A stretch of DNA of 64,000 nucleotides from positions 186,001 to 250,000 of the forward strand of contig NZ_FNUS01000005.1 of assembly GCF_900108025.1 (NCBI RefSeq). Direction: 5' to 3'. The translations under genes were made by a program, and so were the position numbers. Position 1 is the first letter of the stretch. Each line of letters starts with the position of its first letter. This document shows, one piece after another, positions 40,764 through 51,032 of this stretch. The notes under the pieces are model-generated. The model was not told the DNA's origin. It saw only the letters and a program-made list of their open reading frames with translations, and ran no database searches. The DNA is from Halpernia humi. Lineage in GTDB: Bacteria; Bacteroidota; Bacteroidia; Flavobacteriales; Weeksellaceae.

Positions 40764-42065
40764 TTAGACCAATTCGCCAATTAAATCAAACTCTTCGGCA
40801 GAAGTGATTTTTACTTCGGCAAAATCGCCAACAGAAATATAGATATTTTCGGCAGGAACGAGCACTGTATTATCAACGTCTGGCGAATCAAATTCTGTTC
40901 TACCAACGAAGTAATTTCCTTCTTTGCGATCAAACAAACATCTAAAAGTTTTTCCCACTTTCTCTTGGTTTTTCTCCCAAGAAATCTGAGATTGCACTTC
41001 CATTATTTCTTCTACACGTGCATCTTTCACATCTTGTGGCACATCATCATCCAAAACAAAAGCAGTGGTATTTTCTTCGTGCGAATAAGTGAAACAGCCC
41101 AATCTATCAAAACGTTGCGCTTTTACCCAAGCTTTCATTTCCTGAAAATTCTCTTCTGTTTCACCAGGAAAACCAACAATAAGCGTTGTTCTAATCGCCA
41201 TATTTGGTACTTTTTCGCGAAATTTATCCAAGAGTGCGTTGGTTTTTTCGTGTGAAGTTCCGCGTTTCATATCTTTTAAAACCTTAGAATTGATATGTTG
41301 CAAAGGAATATCGATATAGTTACAAATTTTAGGTTCTTCTCTGATAATATCTAAAACATCCTCTGGAAATCCTGTCGGAAAGGCATAATGCAAACGAATC
41401 CATTCTATTCCGTCCACTTTTACTAATTCTTTTAGCAAATCGCCAAGCGCACGTTTTTTGTAAATATCTAAACCATAAAACGTAAGATCTTGTGCAATTA
41501 AAATAAGTTCTTTTACGCCTTTTGCGGCTAATTTTTGGGCTTCTAAAACCAAATTTTCAATAGGCGTTGAAATATGTTTTCCCCGGATCAAAGGGATTGC
41601 ACAGAAGGAACAAGGTCTGTCGCAACCTTCAGAAATTTTTAGATAAGCGTAATGTTTTGGTGTGCTCACCATTCTTTCGCCCACCAACTCGTGTTTATAA
41701 TCTGCGCCCAAATGTTTTAACAACAAAGGTAAATCGCGTGTTCCAAAATATTGATCTACATCAGGAATTTCGCGCACTAAATCTGGTTTATAACGCTCTG
41801 AAAGACAACCAGTCACAAATACTTTTTCTACCTCGCCGCGGTTTTTAGCCTCCACATAATCTAAAATAGTATTGATGCTTTCTTCTTTTGCATTGTCTAT
41901 AAATCCACAAGTATTAATCACCACAATATCGCCCCGATCTTCGTGCACCACGTCTTTTCCGTTGGCTTGCAATTGCCCCATTAGAACTTCAGAATCGTAA
42001 ACATTTTTGGAGCAGCCAAGAGTGACGATATTTATTTTTTTTTGGCCGGTGGATTTTGTGCGCAT
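40764..42065 (-). CDS. rimO: Ribosomal protein S12 methylthiotransferase RimO
   Basis: A 433-residue radical-SAM enzyme that methylthiolates Asp of ribosomal protein S12. The N-terminal MTTase domain has cysteines in 'TLGCSKNVYDSEVL' and 'INTCGFIDNAKEESI'; the radical-SAM motif CDRPCSFC is near residue 135; a TRAM domain covers the last 65 residues. The 'GCSKN..DSE' start distinguishes RimO from MiaB. Confidence 0.95.
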   Translation of the reverse strand: MRTKSTGQKKINIVTLGCSKNVYDSEVLMGQLQANGKDVVHEDRGDIVVINTCGFIDNAKEESINTILDYVEAKNRGEVEKVFVTGCLSERYKPDLVREIPDVDQYFGTRDLPLLLKHLGADYKHELVGERMVSTPKHYAYLKISEGCDRPCSFCAIPLIRGKHISTPIENLVLEAQKLAAKGVKELILIAQDLTFYGLDIYKKRALGDLLKELVKVDGIEWIRLHYAFPTGFPEDVLDIIREEPKICNYIDIPLQHINSKVLKDMKRGTSHEKTNALLDKFREKVPNMAIRTTLIVGFPGETEENFQEMKAWVKAQRFDRLGCFTYSHEENTTAFVLDDDVPQDVKDARVEEIMEVQSQISWEKNQEKVGKTFRCLFDRKEGNYFVGRTEFDSPDVDNTVLVPAENIYISVGDFAEVKITSAEEFDLIGELV

Positions 42066-42207
42066 AATTTTGAGATAATAGACTGATAGATTTTAGACTA
42101 ATAAAATAAACAAATTGGCTGATTTATTCAACGACAAGTTGCTGTTTTTCAGGATGCGAATTTACGTATAAAATAGAATGAAAAAAAATGAAGCGAGAAT
42201 TAAAAAA

Positions 42208-43416
42208 TTAAACCGTAACTTCTTCAACGGAATCTACTAATTTTTCTTTTTCATCTTTTTTGTTGCTAAGCATCACGCCAATCATCATAATAATAGTGGT
42301 CATCAAAATAACTTGAATGATAATGGATTGGTTTAAAAATGGAATTTTGTCTGCAGGAATAATGGCTAGAAAAAGCAAGATAGTAATTAAGCCTCGTGGC
42401 GCAATAAAAACCAAAGGTTGCACTTCCATTTTGGTTATTTTTAACAAGAAAAACCGAACTACAAATATTAAAACTACGATGCTAACCGACCATTCTAATG
42501 AACTTACATTTATAATATCGTCTGTCTCCAAAACAAATCCCAATACCAAAAAGAAGAGCGATCTTACAACGAATGTGGCTTCTATCACAACATCTTTAAA
42601 CAAACTTACCTCTCGAGTTAACCTCGTGAAACGCACATTTTTTAAGAATTTTACGCCTCGCAATTCATCAATATTACCTAGAACCAAACCAAAAAATAAG
42701 ATAAAAATTAAAGCAGGAAGATGGTAAATTTTAGAAATTTCATATATTAAAATAATGGAAATAATGATGGGCCCATATTTAATATGATGGTCTATTTTTC
42801 CTAATAAAATAGCGAGAATTAAAGACGCTACTATCGAAATTACAATCATTAATAAAAACTGCCCTATGAAATGAAAACCACCAGAAAGCGTAATTGCAGT
42901 ACCAAAAGTGGCGAAATTAAAAAATATAACGCCAACGATATCCGACAAACTGCTCTCGTAGATGATGAATTCTCGTTTTGCGCCAGATAAATTCACAGCA
43001 CTTGGGATGGCAATAGAACTACTAATAATACAAAATGGAATCACATTTATTAATCCTTCACGAATAGGAATATCCCATTCATAATAAAGCCACGCTGTAG
43101 ATAAAGCACTCATTATGAGCACAGAAGACGTAGAAATTAATAAGGTTCTTGCGACTAAACTTTTTTTAGAGTGGTTTAATTCTAATTCTAAAGAGCCCTC
43201 TAAAACGATTAATATTAAACCTAAAGTTCCCAAAATAGGCAAGATTACATTTAGATCTGGAATTACAAAACCAGAAAGCCCACTGATTTGATTGATGACC
43301 CAACCAATCGCCAAAAGTAAAATTACAGATGGAATTTTTGTGAATTTCGTAGTAATATCAAAAAAATAAGATATTAATAGAAGAACGCAAATAGAGATGA
43401 TAACGGTTTCTGCCAT
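42208..43416 (-). CDS. Monovalent cation:proton antiporter, CPA-type
   Basis: A 402-residue membrane protein with 11-13 hydrophobic spans. 'CIISSSIAIPSAVNLSGAKREFIIYESSLSDIVGVIFFN' (about 130-168) holds the ion-binding acidic residues in the manner of CPA1/NhaP antiporters, and 'PLVFIAPRGLITILLFL' near 340 is the family's C-terminal R-G motif. The C-terminal tail is short and charged. It likely exchanges Na+ or K+ for protons. A TATATTTG box is upstream. Confidence 0.85.
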   Translation of the reverse strand: MAETVIISICVLLLISYFFDITTKFTKIPSVILLLAIGWVINQISGLSGFVIPDLNVILPILGTLGLILIVLEGSLELELNHSKKSLVARTLLISTSSVLIMSALSTAWLYYEWDIPIREGLINVIPFCIISSSIAIPSAVNLSGAKREFIIYESSLSDIVGVIFFNFATFGTAITLSGGFHFIGQFLLMIVISIVASLILAILLGKIDHHIKYGPIIISIILIYEISKIYHLPALIFILFFGLVLGNIDELRGVKFLKNVRFTRLTREVSLFKDVVIEATFVVRSLFFLVLGFVLETDDIINVSSLEWSVSIVVLIFVVRFFLLKITKMEVQPLVFIAPRGLITILLFLAIIPADKIPFLNQSIIIQVILMTTIIMMIGVMLSNKKDEKEKLVDSVEEVTV

Positions 43417-43462
43417 AGCGCAAATATAAACAAAAAGGCTTTAAGAAAATGAAGCCAAAACT

Positions 43463-44008
43463 CTAAAAGTTTTCTTTTGAAAATGGAAGTTGTATTTTAT
43501 CTTTTTCGGATAAAATAATATCGGTTTCTGGTAATTTCCAGTCTATTTTTAAGCCTTCATCATTATAAAGAACGCCACCTTCGGATTCTTTATTATAAAA
43601 ATTATCGCATTTATAGCTGAAAATTGCCGTTTCACTCAATACCGAAAAACCGTGCCCAAAACCACGTGGAACGTATAACTGTAATTTATTTTCTGCAGAA
43701 AGTTCTACGCCAAACCATTGCCCGAACGTAGGTGACATTTTACGCAAATCTACTGCAACATCCCAAACTTTCCCTTCTAAACAAGAGACCAACTTTGCCT
43801 GTGCATGTTTTCCTTTTTGCAAATGCACACCACGTAGAACGCCATAGCTAGATTTTGAAATATTGTCTTGCACGAAATGACCGTTTAATCCTGTGGCTTT
43901 TTCAAAAGTAGATTCATTATATTTTTCGAAAAAATAGCCGCGCTCGTCTTCAAAAATTGTAGGTTCTAAAATATAGCAGTCTTTTAAAGGTGTTTCTTTG
44001 ATTTTCAT
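43463..44008 (-). CDS. rfbC: dTDP-4-dehydrorhamnose 3,5-epimerase (RmlC)
   Basis: A 181-residue cupin epimerase of the dTDP-L-rhamnose pathway. 'DERGYFFEKYNESTFEKATG' opens the fold, 'LRGVHLQKGKHAQAKLVSCLEGKVWDVAVDLR' (about 58-90) carries the catalytic histidine, and 'YVPRGFGHGFSVLSE' the second active-site stretch. The usual partners rfbA, rfbB and rfbD are not in the window, so rhamnose synthesis would need genes elsewhere. It is at the 3' end of the polysaccharide locus. Confidence 0.92.
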   Translation of the reverse strand: MKIKETPLKDCYILEPTIFEDERGYFFEKYNESTFEKATGLNGHFVQDNISKSSYGVLRGVHLQKGKHAQAKLVSCLEGKVWDVAVDLRKMSPTFGQWFGVELSAENKLQLYVPRGFGHGFSVLSETAIFSYKCDNFYNKESEGGVLYNDEGLKIDWKLPETDIILSEKDKIQLPFSKENF

Positions 44009-44057
44009 TAATGTAAATTTGGCTTGGCTTTTTAAAATAGTATTTAAAAATATAAAA

Positions 44058-45209
44058 TTATTTAGATTTTTCTAATTGAAAGCAGCTTTCAATAACCTTT
44101 TTTATTCTATTTCGATTTTCATCTGTAAGATTAGAGCCTGATGGCAAACAGAGCCCTTTTTTGAAAAGGTTTTCTGCTATATTACCACCATAATATGGGG
44201 CGTCCGCAAAAACAGGTTGCAAATGCATGGGCTTCCAAAGTGGTCTTGATTCTATATTACTTTCGTGAAATTTAGTGCACAAATCTTCACTAGAAAAACC
44301 TGTGATTTTTTCATCGATGGTAATTGCAGAAAGCCAGTGGTTAGAGTAGAAATCTGATGTAGGTTCAACTAGCATTGTAATTCCTGGTTTGTTATTAAAT
44401 AAATCAAAATAAAACTTGAAATTTTTACGCCGCTGCAATATTCTTTCTTCTAAAACTTCCATTTGTCCGCAGCCAATACTAGCAGAAATATTGCTTAGTC
44501 TATAATTAAACCCAATTTCAGAATGTTGATAATGTGGCGCAGAATCACGCGCTTGAGTGGCTAAAAATAAGGCTTTAGATTGTTGTTCTTTTGTAGTACA
44601 AACAAGTGCACCACCTCCAGAAGTTGTAATAATTTTATTGCCATTAAAACTCAAAACCCCCAAAACTCCAAACGTGCCACATTTTTGGTTTTTATAAGAA
44701 CTTCCCAAAGATTCTGCGGCATCTTCTATTAGTGGGATTTCATATTTATTTGCAATTTTGAGTATTTCTTCAATTTTTGCGGGCATGCCGTAAAGATGAA
44801 CCACAATAATTGCTTTTGGTTTTATTCCTAGAGCAATTCTGTCTTTAATGGCATCTTCTAAAATTTGTGGTGACATGTTCCAAGTGTCTGATTCACTATC
44901 TACAAAAATGGGTTTTGCGCCCAAATAAACGATAGGGTTTGCAGAGGCTGAAAAAGTCATGGTTTGGCAAATTACCTCATCTCCGGCTTTTACGCCAAGT
45001 ACATTTAGTGCCAAATGTACCGCAGCAGTTCCTGTGGAAAGAGCCGTAATATATTTATTTTCTTCTAAATATTCTTCTAGTTTTTTTTCGAAAAGATTAA
45101 CATTTGACCCCATTGGTGCTACCCAATTTTCATCAAAAGCGCTCTGAATATATTTCAATTCATTTCCGCCCATATGTGGTGAGGAAAGCCAAATTTTAGC
45201 ATTAGACAT
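44058..45209 (-). CDS. DegT/DnrJ/EryC1/StrS aminotransferase, PglE-like
   Basis: A 383-residue PLP-dependent sugar aminotransferase. 'LSSPHMGGNELKYIQSAFDENWVAPMGSNV' at the start is characteristic of PglE/LegC-type enzymes acting on UDP-4-keto sugars; the PLP lysine is in 'SFNGNKIITTSGGGAL' near residue 185. Next to PglC- and PglD-like genes it probably makes UDP-4-amino-4,6-dideoxy-GlcNAc on the way to diacetylbacillosamine. No PglF-type 4,6-dehydratase is adjacent. Confidence 0.88.
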   Translation of the reverse strand: MSNAKIWLSSPHMGGNELKYIQSAFDENWVAPMGSNVNLFEKKLEEYLEENKYITALSTGTAAVHLALNVLGVKAGDEVICQTMTFSASANPIVYLGAKPIFVDSESDTWNMSPQILEDAIKDRIALGIKPKAIIVVHLYGMPAKIEEILKIANKYEIPLIEDAAESLGSSYKNQKCGTFGVLGVLSFNGNKIITTSGGGALVCTTKEQQSKALFLATQARDSAPHYQHSEIGFNYRLSNISASIGCGQMEVLEERILQRRKNFKFYFDLFNNKPGITMLVEPTSDFYSNHWLSAITIDEKITGFSSEDLCTKFHESNIESRPLWKPMHLQPVFADAPYYGGNIAENLFKKGLCLPSGSNLTDENRNRIKKVIESCFQLEKSK

Positions 45210-45344
45210 TTATTGTTACAAATTACGTTAGAATTACAAATTATGTTAGAATTACAAATGTAATAAAAATCTAATTCGAATTTAGTTTTACTGGATGATT
45301 TATTAAGACTAGAAATATATTTTGAAATATGGTTTAGTTTTGAT

Positions 45345-45893
45345 TTATTTAAAAATTGTTTTCCAAATTATAATTAAATCTAAAAACAAATTTCTTTTGT
45401 AGTAATATTCTAAATTTAATTTAATTTTATCGGGAAAAATAATGCAATCATTATATTGCAGCGGGTTTATTTGTTTTTCTAAAAGCTGTTCTTCATCGGC
45501 ATATTTTAAGGAGGCTTCTGAAGTAAGGCCAGGTTTTAATTCTAAAACTTTTAGATTTTCGCCTTCTAATTTATCATAATAACCTTCAATATCTGGGCGT
45601 GGCCCCACAACACTCATTTCTCCTTTTAATATATTTATTAATTGTGGAAGTTCATCTAATTTCGACTTACGAAGAAAGTTGCCCCATTTAGAAATTTTTT
45701 CTGTTTTTGGGTTTACTGTTTTAATTTTATAAATGGTGAATAGTTTTGCAAACTGCCCCACTCTTTTTTGAAAAAAAAGCCCAAAAGATTTCGTGTCTAT
45801 TGTAGAAATAAGAATCAATAGAACGATTAATGGTAATAAAAAAATTAATCCAAAGAAAGAAAATATAATGTCGAAAATACGTTTAATGACCAT
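45345..45893 (-). CDS. PglC-like sugar phosphate transferase
   Basis: A 182-residue monotopic phosphoglycosyl transferase. An N-terminal re-entrant hydrophobic helix (about 8-30) is followed by '[20 protein letters not shown]', the Asp-Glu catalytic dyad in '[28 protein letters not shown]' and '[16 protein letters not shown]'. It should move a sugar phosphate, likely an (di)acetamido sugar, from UDP to undecaprenyl phosphate. It overlaps the PglD-like gene by 11 nt, a conserved pgl pair. Confidence 0.88.
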   Translation of the reverse strand: MVIKRIFDIIFSFFGLIFLLPLIVLLILISTIDTKSFGLFFQKRVGQFAKLFTIYKIKTVNPKTEKISKWGNFLRKSKLDELPQLINILKGEMSVVGPRPDIEGYYDKLEGENLKVLELKPGLTSEASLKYADEEQLLEKQINPLQYNDCIIFPDKIKLNLEYYYKRNLFLDLIIIWKTIFK

Positions 45894-46482
45894 TATTTAG
45901 ATTAAGAATTCTTCCAGGATTTCCAACCACTACACTATTATCTAAAACATCTTCTAAAATAACCGCTCCTGCGCCAATGACGCACCATTTCCCAATAGAA
46001 ATACCTTGTTTTAAACAGGCCCCAATACCAATTTGGCTGCCTTCACCAATTTTAACATTTCCGGCAACAGCTGCATTTGGGCAAATGTGCACAAAGTCTG
46101 AAATTTCGCAATCGTGCTCTATGATGGCATTTGTATTGATTATGCAGTGATTTCCAATTGTTACATCTGGGTTTATGCTGCAATTTGCCATTGCAACTGT
46201 TCCAAATCCAATGTTCGAAAATTTAGAAATTGTAGCTTTTGGGTGAAATGCAGAGATGTATTCTAAATTATAAAGTGTGGCAATTTTTTTTCGACTTACA
46301 TTGTTTCCGATAGAGATTATGGCCTTTTGCATCTCAATTTTACCATCGTTTAAAAATACAGGAATATTGTAGAGTTCTTGTACCAAAGGCTTATCATCTA
46401 AAATCTTGTCAATCTTATAATTGTTGAGTAGTAATATGTCAATAATTACTTTGCAATGTCCGCTTGCGCCGAATAATATCAT
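45883..46482 (-). CDS. PglD/NeuD-like sugar O/N-acetyltransferase
   Basis: A 199-residue acetyltransferase with a small N-terminal nucleotide-sugar domain ('[19 protein letters not shown]') and a C-terminal left-handed beta-helix. The catalytic histidine is in '[16 protein letters not shown]' near residue 125, and the end reads 'VGNPGRIL'. Between two sugar transferase genes, and close to a PglE-like aminotransferase, it fits N-acetylation of a UDP-amino sugar to UDP-diacetylbacillosamine. Confidence 0.88.
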   Translation of the reverse strand: MILFGASGHCKVIIDILLLNNYKIDKILDDKPLVQELYNIPVFLNDGKIEMQKAIISIGNNVSRKKIATLYNLEYISAFHPKATISKFSNIGFGTVAMANCSINPDVTIGNHCIINTNAIIEHDCEISDFVHICPNAAVAGNVKIGEGSQIGIGACLKQGISIGKWCVIGAGAVILEDVLDNSVVVGNPGRILNLNNGH

Positions 46483-47087
46483 AATTTTTCACCTTTAAAA
46501 ACTTGTACTACTGCTTCGCCTTCTTGATAAATACCATGCGAAAGTATTACTTTTTTCAAAGTTATAAAAAGAATCTTCAAATCAATAAAAAAAGATTGGT
46601 GCTCCACATACCAAACATCTAACGCAAATTTTTTCTCCCAAGAAATGGCATTTCTACCATTTACTTGCGCCCAACCAGTCAAACCAGGTTTCACAGAATG
46701 TCTTTTTTTCTGCGTTGAATTATAAAGTGGTAAATATTCTGGCAGCAAAGGACGTGGCCCAACTAAACTCATCTCGCCTTTTATAACGTTTAATAATTGC
46801 GGTATTTCATCTAAAGAAGTTTTGCGAACTATTTTTCCAAATTTAGTTAAACGTACCTCATCCGACAGAAGAACGCCTGAAGAATCTTTAAAATCCGTCA
46901 TGGTTTTAAATTTAATAATCGAAAATATTTTCTCATTTTTCCCCGGTCGAAGTTGCAAAAAAAAGGGATTTCCTCGGTTTACAATTGTGAGAATTATACT
47001 TACGACCAAAAAGATCGGAAATAGAACTATGAATGCAAGAAGCGCAAAAATGAAATCAAATAAAGGTTTAAAGAGGCATCTGTACAT
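46479..47087 (-). CDS. Sugar transferase, second PglC-like phosphoglycosyl transferase
   Basis: A 202-residue monotopic transferase: hydrophobic N-terminus '[26 protein letters not shown]', '[22 protein letters not shown]', catalytic dyad in '[29 protein letters not shown]' near residue 105, and '[20 protein letters not shown]'. This is the canonical form. It overlaps the PglD-like gene by 4 nt. Its presence beside the 45345 gene and a WecA-like gene gives three putative initiating enzymes in a row. Confidence 0.9.
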   Translation of the reverse strand: MYRCLFKPLFDFIFALLAFIVLFPIFLVVSIILTIVNRGNPFFLQLRPGKNEKIFSIIKFKTMTDFKDSSGVLLSDEVRLTKFGKIVRKTSLDEIPQLLNVIKGEMSLVGPRPLLPEYLPLYNSTQKKRHSVKPGLTGWAQVNGRNAISWEKKFALDVWYVEHQSFFIDLKILFITLKKVILSHGIYQEGEAVVQVFKGEKL

Positions 47088-47098
47088 TAATTTAAAAA

Positions 47099-48079
47099 TT
47101 ATCCTAAAATTATTTTCTGGCGGATTCTAATTTTCAAAAGTAGGTAAAAAATAAAAAGCGGAAGAATAATAATTGGAAATATCCAAACGCCCAGAAAATC
47201 AAATTTAATGACGATAATATTGACGCTTGCCTGCAAAAATGCATAAACTAGACTAATTATTCTGTGATCGCCCTTTTTTTCGTTTGCAAAAAGTTGATAC
47301 AAATGACGGCGGTGCGCCTCGAAAATATTTTCTTTTAATTTTAATCTTTCTAAAATAGTGGTGATAACATCTATGCCATAAATCACTAGAAAAAGGATGT
47401 ATTTTAAATCATTGGTTTTAATAATTAGTAAACCCAGAAGTGCTAAAATCAAAAAAGCAATTGCCATACTCCCAACATCTCCCATAAAACATTTGGCTTT
47501 CTTTCGGAAATTAAAAAACAAAAAAACGCCACTTGCCAACATTGGGAAAACGATGAAATTAAGATCTGTAAAATTGAAAATATATTGATTCACATAGAGC
47601 AAAGCGCCTAAAACCACCAAACTATAGCAACCTGTGATGCCATTAATGCCGTCCATAAAATTAAACGCATTAAGGATTCCTATGATTAAAATAAATAAAA
47701 TTGGAATGACCCAAAACGGTAGCAATTGAAATGCGTTGATAAAATAAAGCAAAAGCGACACCGAAATAAAATGAAATAATATCCTTATTTTACTAGATAA
47801 ATCCATTAAATCATCAATAAAACTAATGCTGCAAATAATTAATAAACCCAAACCAAATTGCCAATAGTTTTCTAAAAAACCTTGATTATTTTTAGATAAA
47901 AATTCATAAATCATTAGTAAAATAAAAGCAATTGGATAGATAATCCCACCACCACGCAAAGTGATTTCTGAGTGTGAACTGCGCTCGTTCGGTTTGTCTA
48001 TAATATTATATTTATTTGCAATTTTGAAATAAATTAAAATAGAGATGAATAAAATAACGACAATTAAAACGTAAATCAT
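47099..48079 (-). CDS. WecA/WbpL-like polyprenol-phosphate N-acetylhexosamine-1-P transferase
   Basis: A 326-residue polytopic transferase of the MraY/WecA family, about ten spans. '[16 protein letters not shown]' near residue 90 carries the DDxxD metal site, '[16 protein letters not shown]' near 140 the second motif, and '[10 protein letters not shown]' near 255 the HxH loop. It likely starts a polysaccharide unit by loading a 2-acetamido sugar on undecaprenyl phosphate. Its start overlaps the SDR gene's end by 4 nt. Confidence 0.92.
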   Translation of the reverse strand: MIYVLIVVILFISILIYFKIANKYNIIDKPNERSSHSEITLRGGGIIYPIAFILLMIYEFLSKNNQGFLENYWQFGLGLLIICSISFIDDLMDLSSKIRILFHFISVSLLLYFINAFQLLPFWVIPILFILIIGILNAFNFMDGINGITGCYSLVVLGALLYVNQYIFNFTDLNFIVFPMLASGVFLFFNFRKKAKCFMGDVGSMAIAFLILALLGLLIIKTNDLKYILFLVIYGIDVITTILERLKLKENIFEAHRRHLYQLFANEKKGDHRIISLVYAFLQASVNIIVIKFDFLGVWIFPIIILPLFIFYLLLKIRIRQKIILG

Positions 48080-48969
48080 TTTTTAAAACTTTTGATGGTT
48101 TTCGTTAAGCCTTCTTCTGCGGAGATTGGTAGATTTTCTAAACCTAAAGCCTTCTTAATTTTAGTATTTGAAACAACGTAACTTTCTGTTAATTTTTTCA
48201 ATCTTTCAGAATTTAGCGGAAATTTTAAAAGATCTCCTGCTCGTGCAATTGCGACAATAAATCTTTCGCTAATTTTCCACAATTGCGGTTTTTTACCTGA
48301 AGCAGTAGAAATAATTTTAACCAAATCATTGGTTGACAGAGATTTATCATCTGCAAAATTATAAATTCCTGAATTTATATTTTTGTTTTCTAAAATATTT
48401 TTAATTAAAAAATTAAGATTATCAATACTCAAAAAAGAACGCTGATTTTCAAAAGCCGCCAAAGGCCACGGAATTCCTTTTTCCACCACTTTATAAAGTA
48501 AATTGAGGTTTCCTTTGTTTCCAGGCCCGTGTATCATACACGGACGAATGATGAAAAGTCTTTTGCCTTCCGCTAAATTTTGTTTCAATAAATATTGTTC
48601 TGCTTCTAATTTAGATTTCCCGTAAGGTGTTTTCGGGTTAGGCTCAAAGTTTTCTTTTAAACTTCCTTCCACCGTATCTGCAACTGCCTTCACACTGCTG
48701 AAATAAAAAAAATCCTTAATATCAGATTCTAAAAGCTCGTTAAATAATTTTTTTGTGAGTTCTGTATTAATTTCAAAATAGTCTGCTTCAGCCGACGTAT
48801 TTGCGGTATCATGCGCTTTACCCGCCAAATGAATTACTGCATCTGCGGTTTTATCTAAAGCCCAAGCACCTCTAAGTGACAATCCAACGACTGCATTTCC
48901 ATGTTCGATTAAATATTTTGAAAGATTTTGGCCTACAAATCCAGATGCGCCTGTGATGGTGATTTTCAT
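48076..48969 (-). CDS. SDR-family NAD-dependent epimerase/reductase, WbpV-like
   Basis: A 297-residue extended SDR: 'ITGASGFVGQNLSKYLIEHG' binds NAD(P), and the YxxxK motif lies in 'KTPYGKSKLEAEQYLL' near residue 135. Next to a WbpL-like transferase it fits the WbpV/WbpK type that reduces UDP-4-keto-sugars to UDP-QuiNAc or UDP-FucNAc, the substrates such transferases use. Substrate is inference from gene order. Confidence 0.85.
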   Translation of the reverse strand: MKITITGASGFVGQNLSKYLIEHGNAVVGLSLRGAWALDKTADAVIHLAGKAHDTANTSAEADYFEINTELTKKLFNELLESDIKDFFYFSSVKAVADTVEGSLKENFEPNPKTPYGKSKLEAEQYLLKQNLAEGKRLFIIRPCMIHGPGNKGNLNLLYKVVEKGIPWPLAAFENQRSFLSIDNLNFLIKNILENKNINSGIYNFADDKSLSTNDLVKIISTASGKKPQLWKISERFIVAIARAGDLLKFPLNSERLKKLTESYVVSNTKIKKALGLENLPISAEEGLTKTIKSFKK

Positions 48970-48975
48970 TTAAAA

Positions 48976-50178
48976 TTATTTGAAATTCAAAATTTGTTCT
49001 AATTTTTCCAATAGCGTCTTTCTGTCAAAATTATTTTTAAAATAATCTATTGCATTTTCTCCCATTTTTTGGCGTTCATCTGGCGATAAACGATAGAGTT
49101 TTTCTACATTTTCTGCCAAAACATTTGCGTCTTCAGCAGGTGAAGAAAAACCCGAATTTGATTGATTAACAATCTTCGCACCTTCGCCATTAAGAGATGC
49201 AAGTATGGGTTTTCCACAGGCTAAATAAGATTGTAATTTTGAAGGTATCGTTAATGCAAAAATTTTATCGCTTTTCAAACTTAAAATTAAAGCATCAGCC
49301 GATGCAAAAAAATGTGGCATTTCTGTGGCTGGGAAAGAACCTAAAAGAAAAACGTTTTTTTCTAAATTTTTCTCTTTAATTAAATTTTGCAAAAATTCTC
49401 GGTTTCTACCATCTCCCAAAAATATCCATTTTAAATCAATACTTTTTTTATTTAAAATTTCTGCGGCTTCTATAAGGGTATTTAAACTTTGGGCTTCTCC
49501 AAGGTTACCCGCAAACATTATTTTAAAACCAGTTGGTAAAAGACTTTCGATTTTTGATATTTTTTCTTCTTTTTTATAAAAATCTTCAGTTGTATTTGGG
49601 TAGAAAATAATTTTTTCAGCAGAAATGCCCTGTTTCAAAATATACTCTTTAAAACCTTCAGATTGCACCAAAACTTTTTCGGATTTTTTATAAATCAGTT
49701 TGGTTATTTTATCAAAAACGGAAAGTACAAATTTATTATTGATACCTCCCGCAGATTGCAAACTCTCTGGCCAAAGATCTTGCACCCAAAAATAATAAGG
49801 CGCATTAAATTTTCGAGAGGCATTAATTGCGGGAATTCCGACAGTAACCGGTGATGGCTCGTAAACCAAAATACGATCAAACTTTTCTTTGATTCTATAA
49901 ATTTTCAGCCACGCAAAAAAAACAAATGAAAAGTAATTTAAAAACAAACTGATGCCTCCTTTGCCTCTGGGCAAAAGTTTGGCTCGGTAAATTTTCATTC
50001 CGTTCCACATCTCATCTTTACTTCCAAAATTATAACCCTCAAAAAATTCTCCTTTTGGATAATTCGGGATGCCTGTGAGAATGCTTACATCATGACCTTT
50101 TTCTTGAAGACCTAAACAAATGTCATTAATTTTAAAACTTTCTGGCCAAAAATATTGGGAAATAATTAGAATTTTCAT
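48976..50178 (-). CDS. Glycosyltransferase family 4, WbuB-like
   Basis: A 400-residue GT4 enzyme. The N-terminus 'ISQYFWPESFKINDICLGLQEKGHDVSILTGIPNYPKGEFF' is the WbuB pattern, and the C-terminal domain has 'IMFAGNLGEAQSLNTLIEA' and a 'FFASADALILSLKSDKIFALTIPSKLQSYLACGKPILA' acceptor region. WbuB of E. coli O26 transfers L-FucNAc, matching the adjacent UDP-L-FucNAc module. ATG 50178 overlaps the preceding stop (TGATG); a TTG one codon earlier is disregarded. Confidence 0.88.
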   Translation of the reverse strand: MKILIISQYFWPESFKINDICLGLQEKGHDVSILTGIPNYPKGEFFEGYNFGSKDEMWNGMKIYRAKLLPRGKGGISLFLNYFSFVFFAWLKIYRIKEKFDRILVYEPSPVTVGIPAINASRKFNAPYYFWVQDLWPESLQSAGGINNKFVLSVFDKITKLIYKKSEKVLVQSEGFKEYILKQGISAEKIIFYPNTTEDFYKKEEKISKIESLLPTGFKIMFAGNLGEAQSLNTLIEAAEILNKKSIDLKWIFLGDGRNREFLQNLIKEKNLEKNVFLLGSFPATEMPHFFASADALILSLKSDKIFALTIPSKLQSYLACGKPILASLNGEGAKIVNQSNSGFSSPAEDANVLAENVEKLYRLSPDERQKMGENAIDYFKNNFDRKTLLEKLEQILNFK

Positions 50179-51032
50179 CAATAAGAATAAATATTTTCAG
50201 CATTGATCCAATTTTTCATTTCAATTAACATCTCGCTGTAAGTAGGAACTTTATATTTGAAATCTTCTCTGATGCTTACTAAACTTTTATCTACTTTATA
50301 AGCATCATCAGGCAGAATTTTTATGTTATTATTTCTAAAAATTTCATTAAATAGATTTAATAAAGAATACTTATCAATTTTATTTTTTGGTGCGACTTGT
50401 AAAAGACCTGAAATATTATTTTCAATTACATATTCAATTACATTTGCTAATTCAATTGTGGTTAAACCTGACCAAAACGCTTGTGAAAAACCTTTTATGG
50501 TAGTGTTTTCTGGCACGGACATAAACCAATGGAAAAGTCCAATTCCATTTTTATTAATTTCTGGTCCTATGATAGAAGTCCTGATTGTTAAATCTTTCTC
50601 ATTTTCTAATTCCCCCAATGCTTTTGATTGCGCATAAAAGCCAACCCCATCTTTGGTATCTTTCTCGGTGTAATTTCCTTTTTTACCATTAAAAACGCAG
50701 TCTGTACTGATATGAATTACTTTAGAATTGTGATTTTTTGTGATTTTTTCTAAAAAGTGCGGAAAATAACTATTGAACCAAACTGCTTTCTCTGGATGAT
50801 CTTCAGCGTCTTTATTTAAAATCCCGATGGCATTAATGATAACATCAAAATTATTTTCTGAAATAATTTTTGTGAGTTCATCTGTTTTACTTACATCAAG
50901 ATCAAAGGTATTTTCTGTAATTTTAATATTGCGCGCCAAGCCAAAGACTTTATAAGTAGAATTTTCTTGTAACTTTTTAAAAATGACATGTCCTGCCATT
51001 CCTTTAATACCTATGACTAAAATTTTTTTCAT
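50178..51032 (-). CDS. RmlD-like SDR reductase, probable FnlB role
   Basis: A 284-residue short SDR: 'ILVIGIKGMAGHVIFKKL' at the start, 'HISTDCVFNGKKGNYTEKD' near residue 108 and 'GFYAQSKALGELE' with YxxxK near 133. It resembles RmlD, but between FnlC- and WbuB-like genes it most likely reduces the 4-keto group in UDP-L-FucNAc synthesis as FnlB/WbjC/CapF does. The cupin domain that follows the SDR in CapF is absent. It overlaps fnlC by one base. Confidence 0.8.
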   Translation of the reverse strand: MKKILVIGIKGMAGHVIFKKLQENSTYKVFGLARNIKITENTFDLDVSKTDELTKIISENNFDVIINAIGILNKDAEDHPEKAVWFNSYFPHFLEKITKNHNSKVIHISTDCVFNGKKGNYTEKDTKDGVGFYAQSKALGELENEKDLTIRTSIIGPEINKNGIGLFHWFMSVPENTTIKGFSQAFWSGLTTIELANVIEYVIENNISGLLQVAPKNKIDKYSLLNLFNEIFRNNNIKILPDDAYKVDKSLVSIREDFKYKVPTYSEMLIEMKNWINAENIYSY

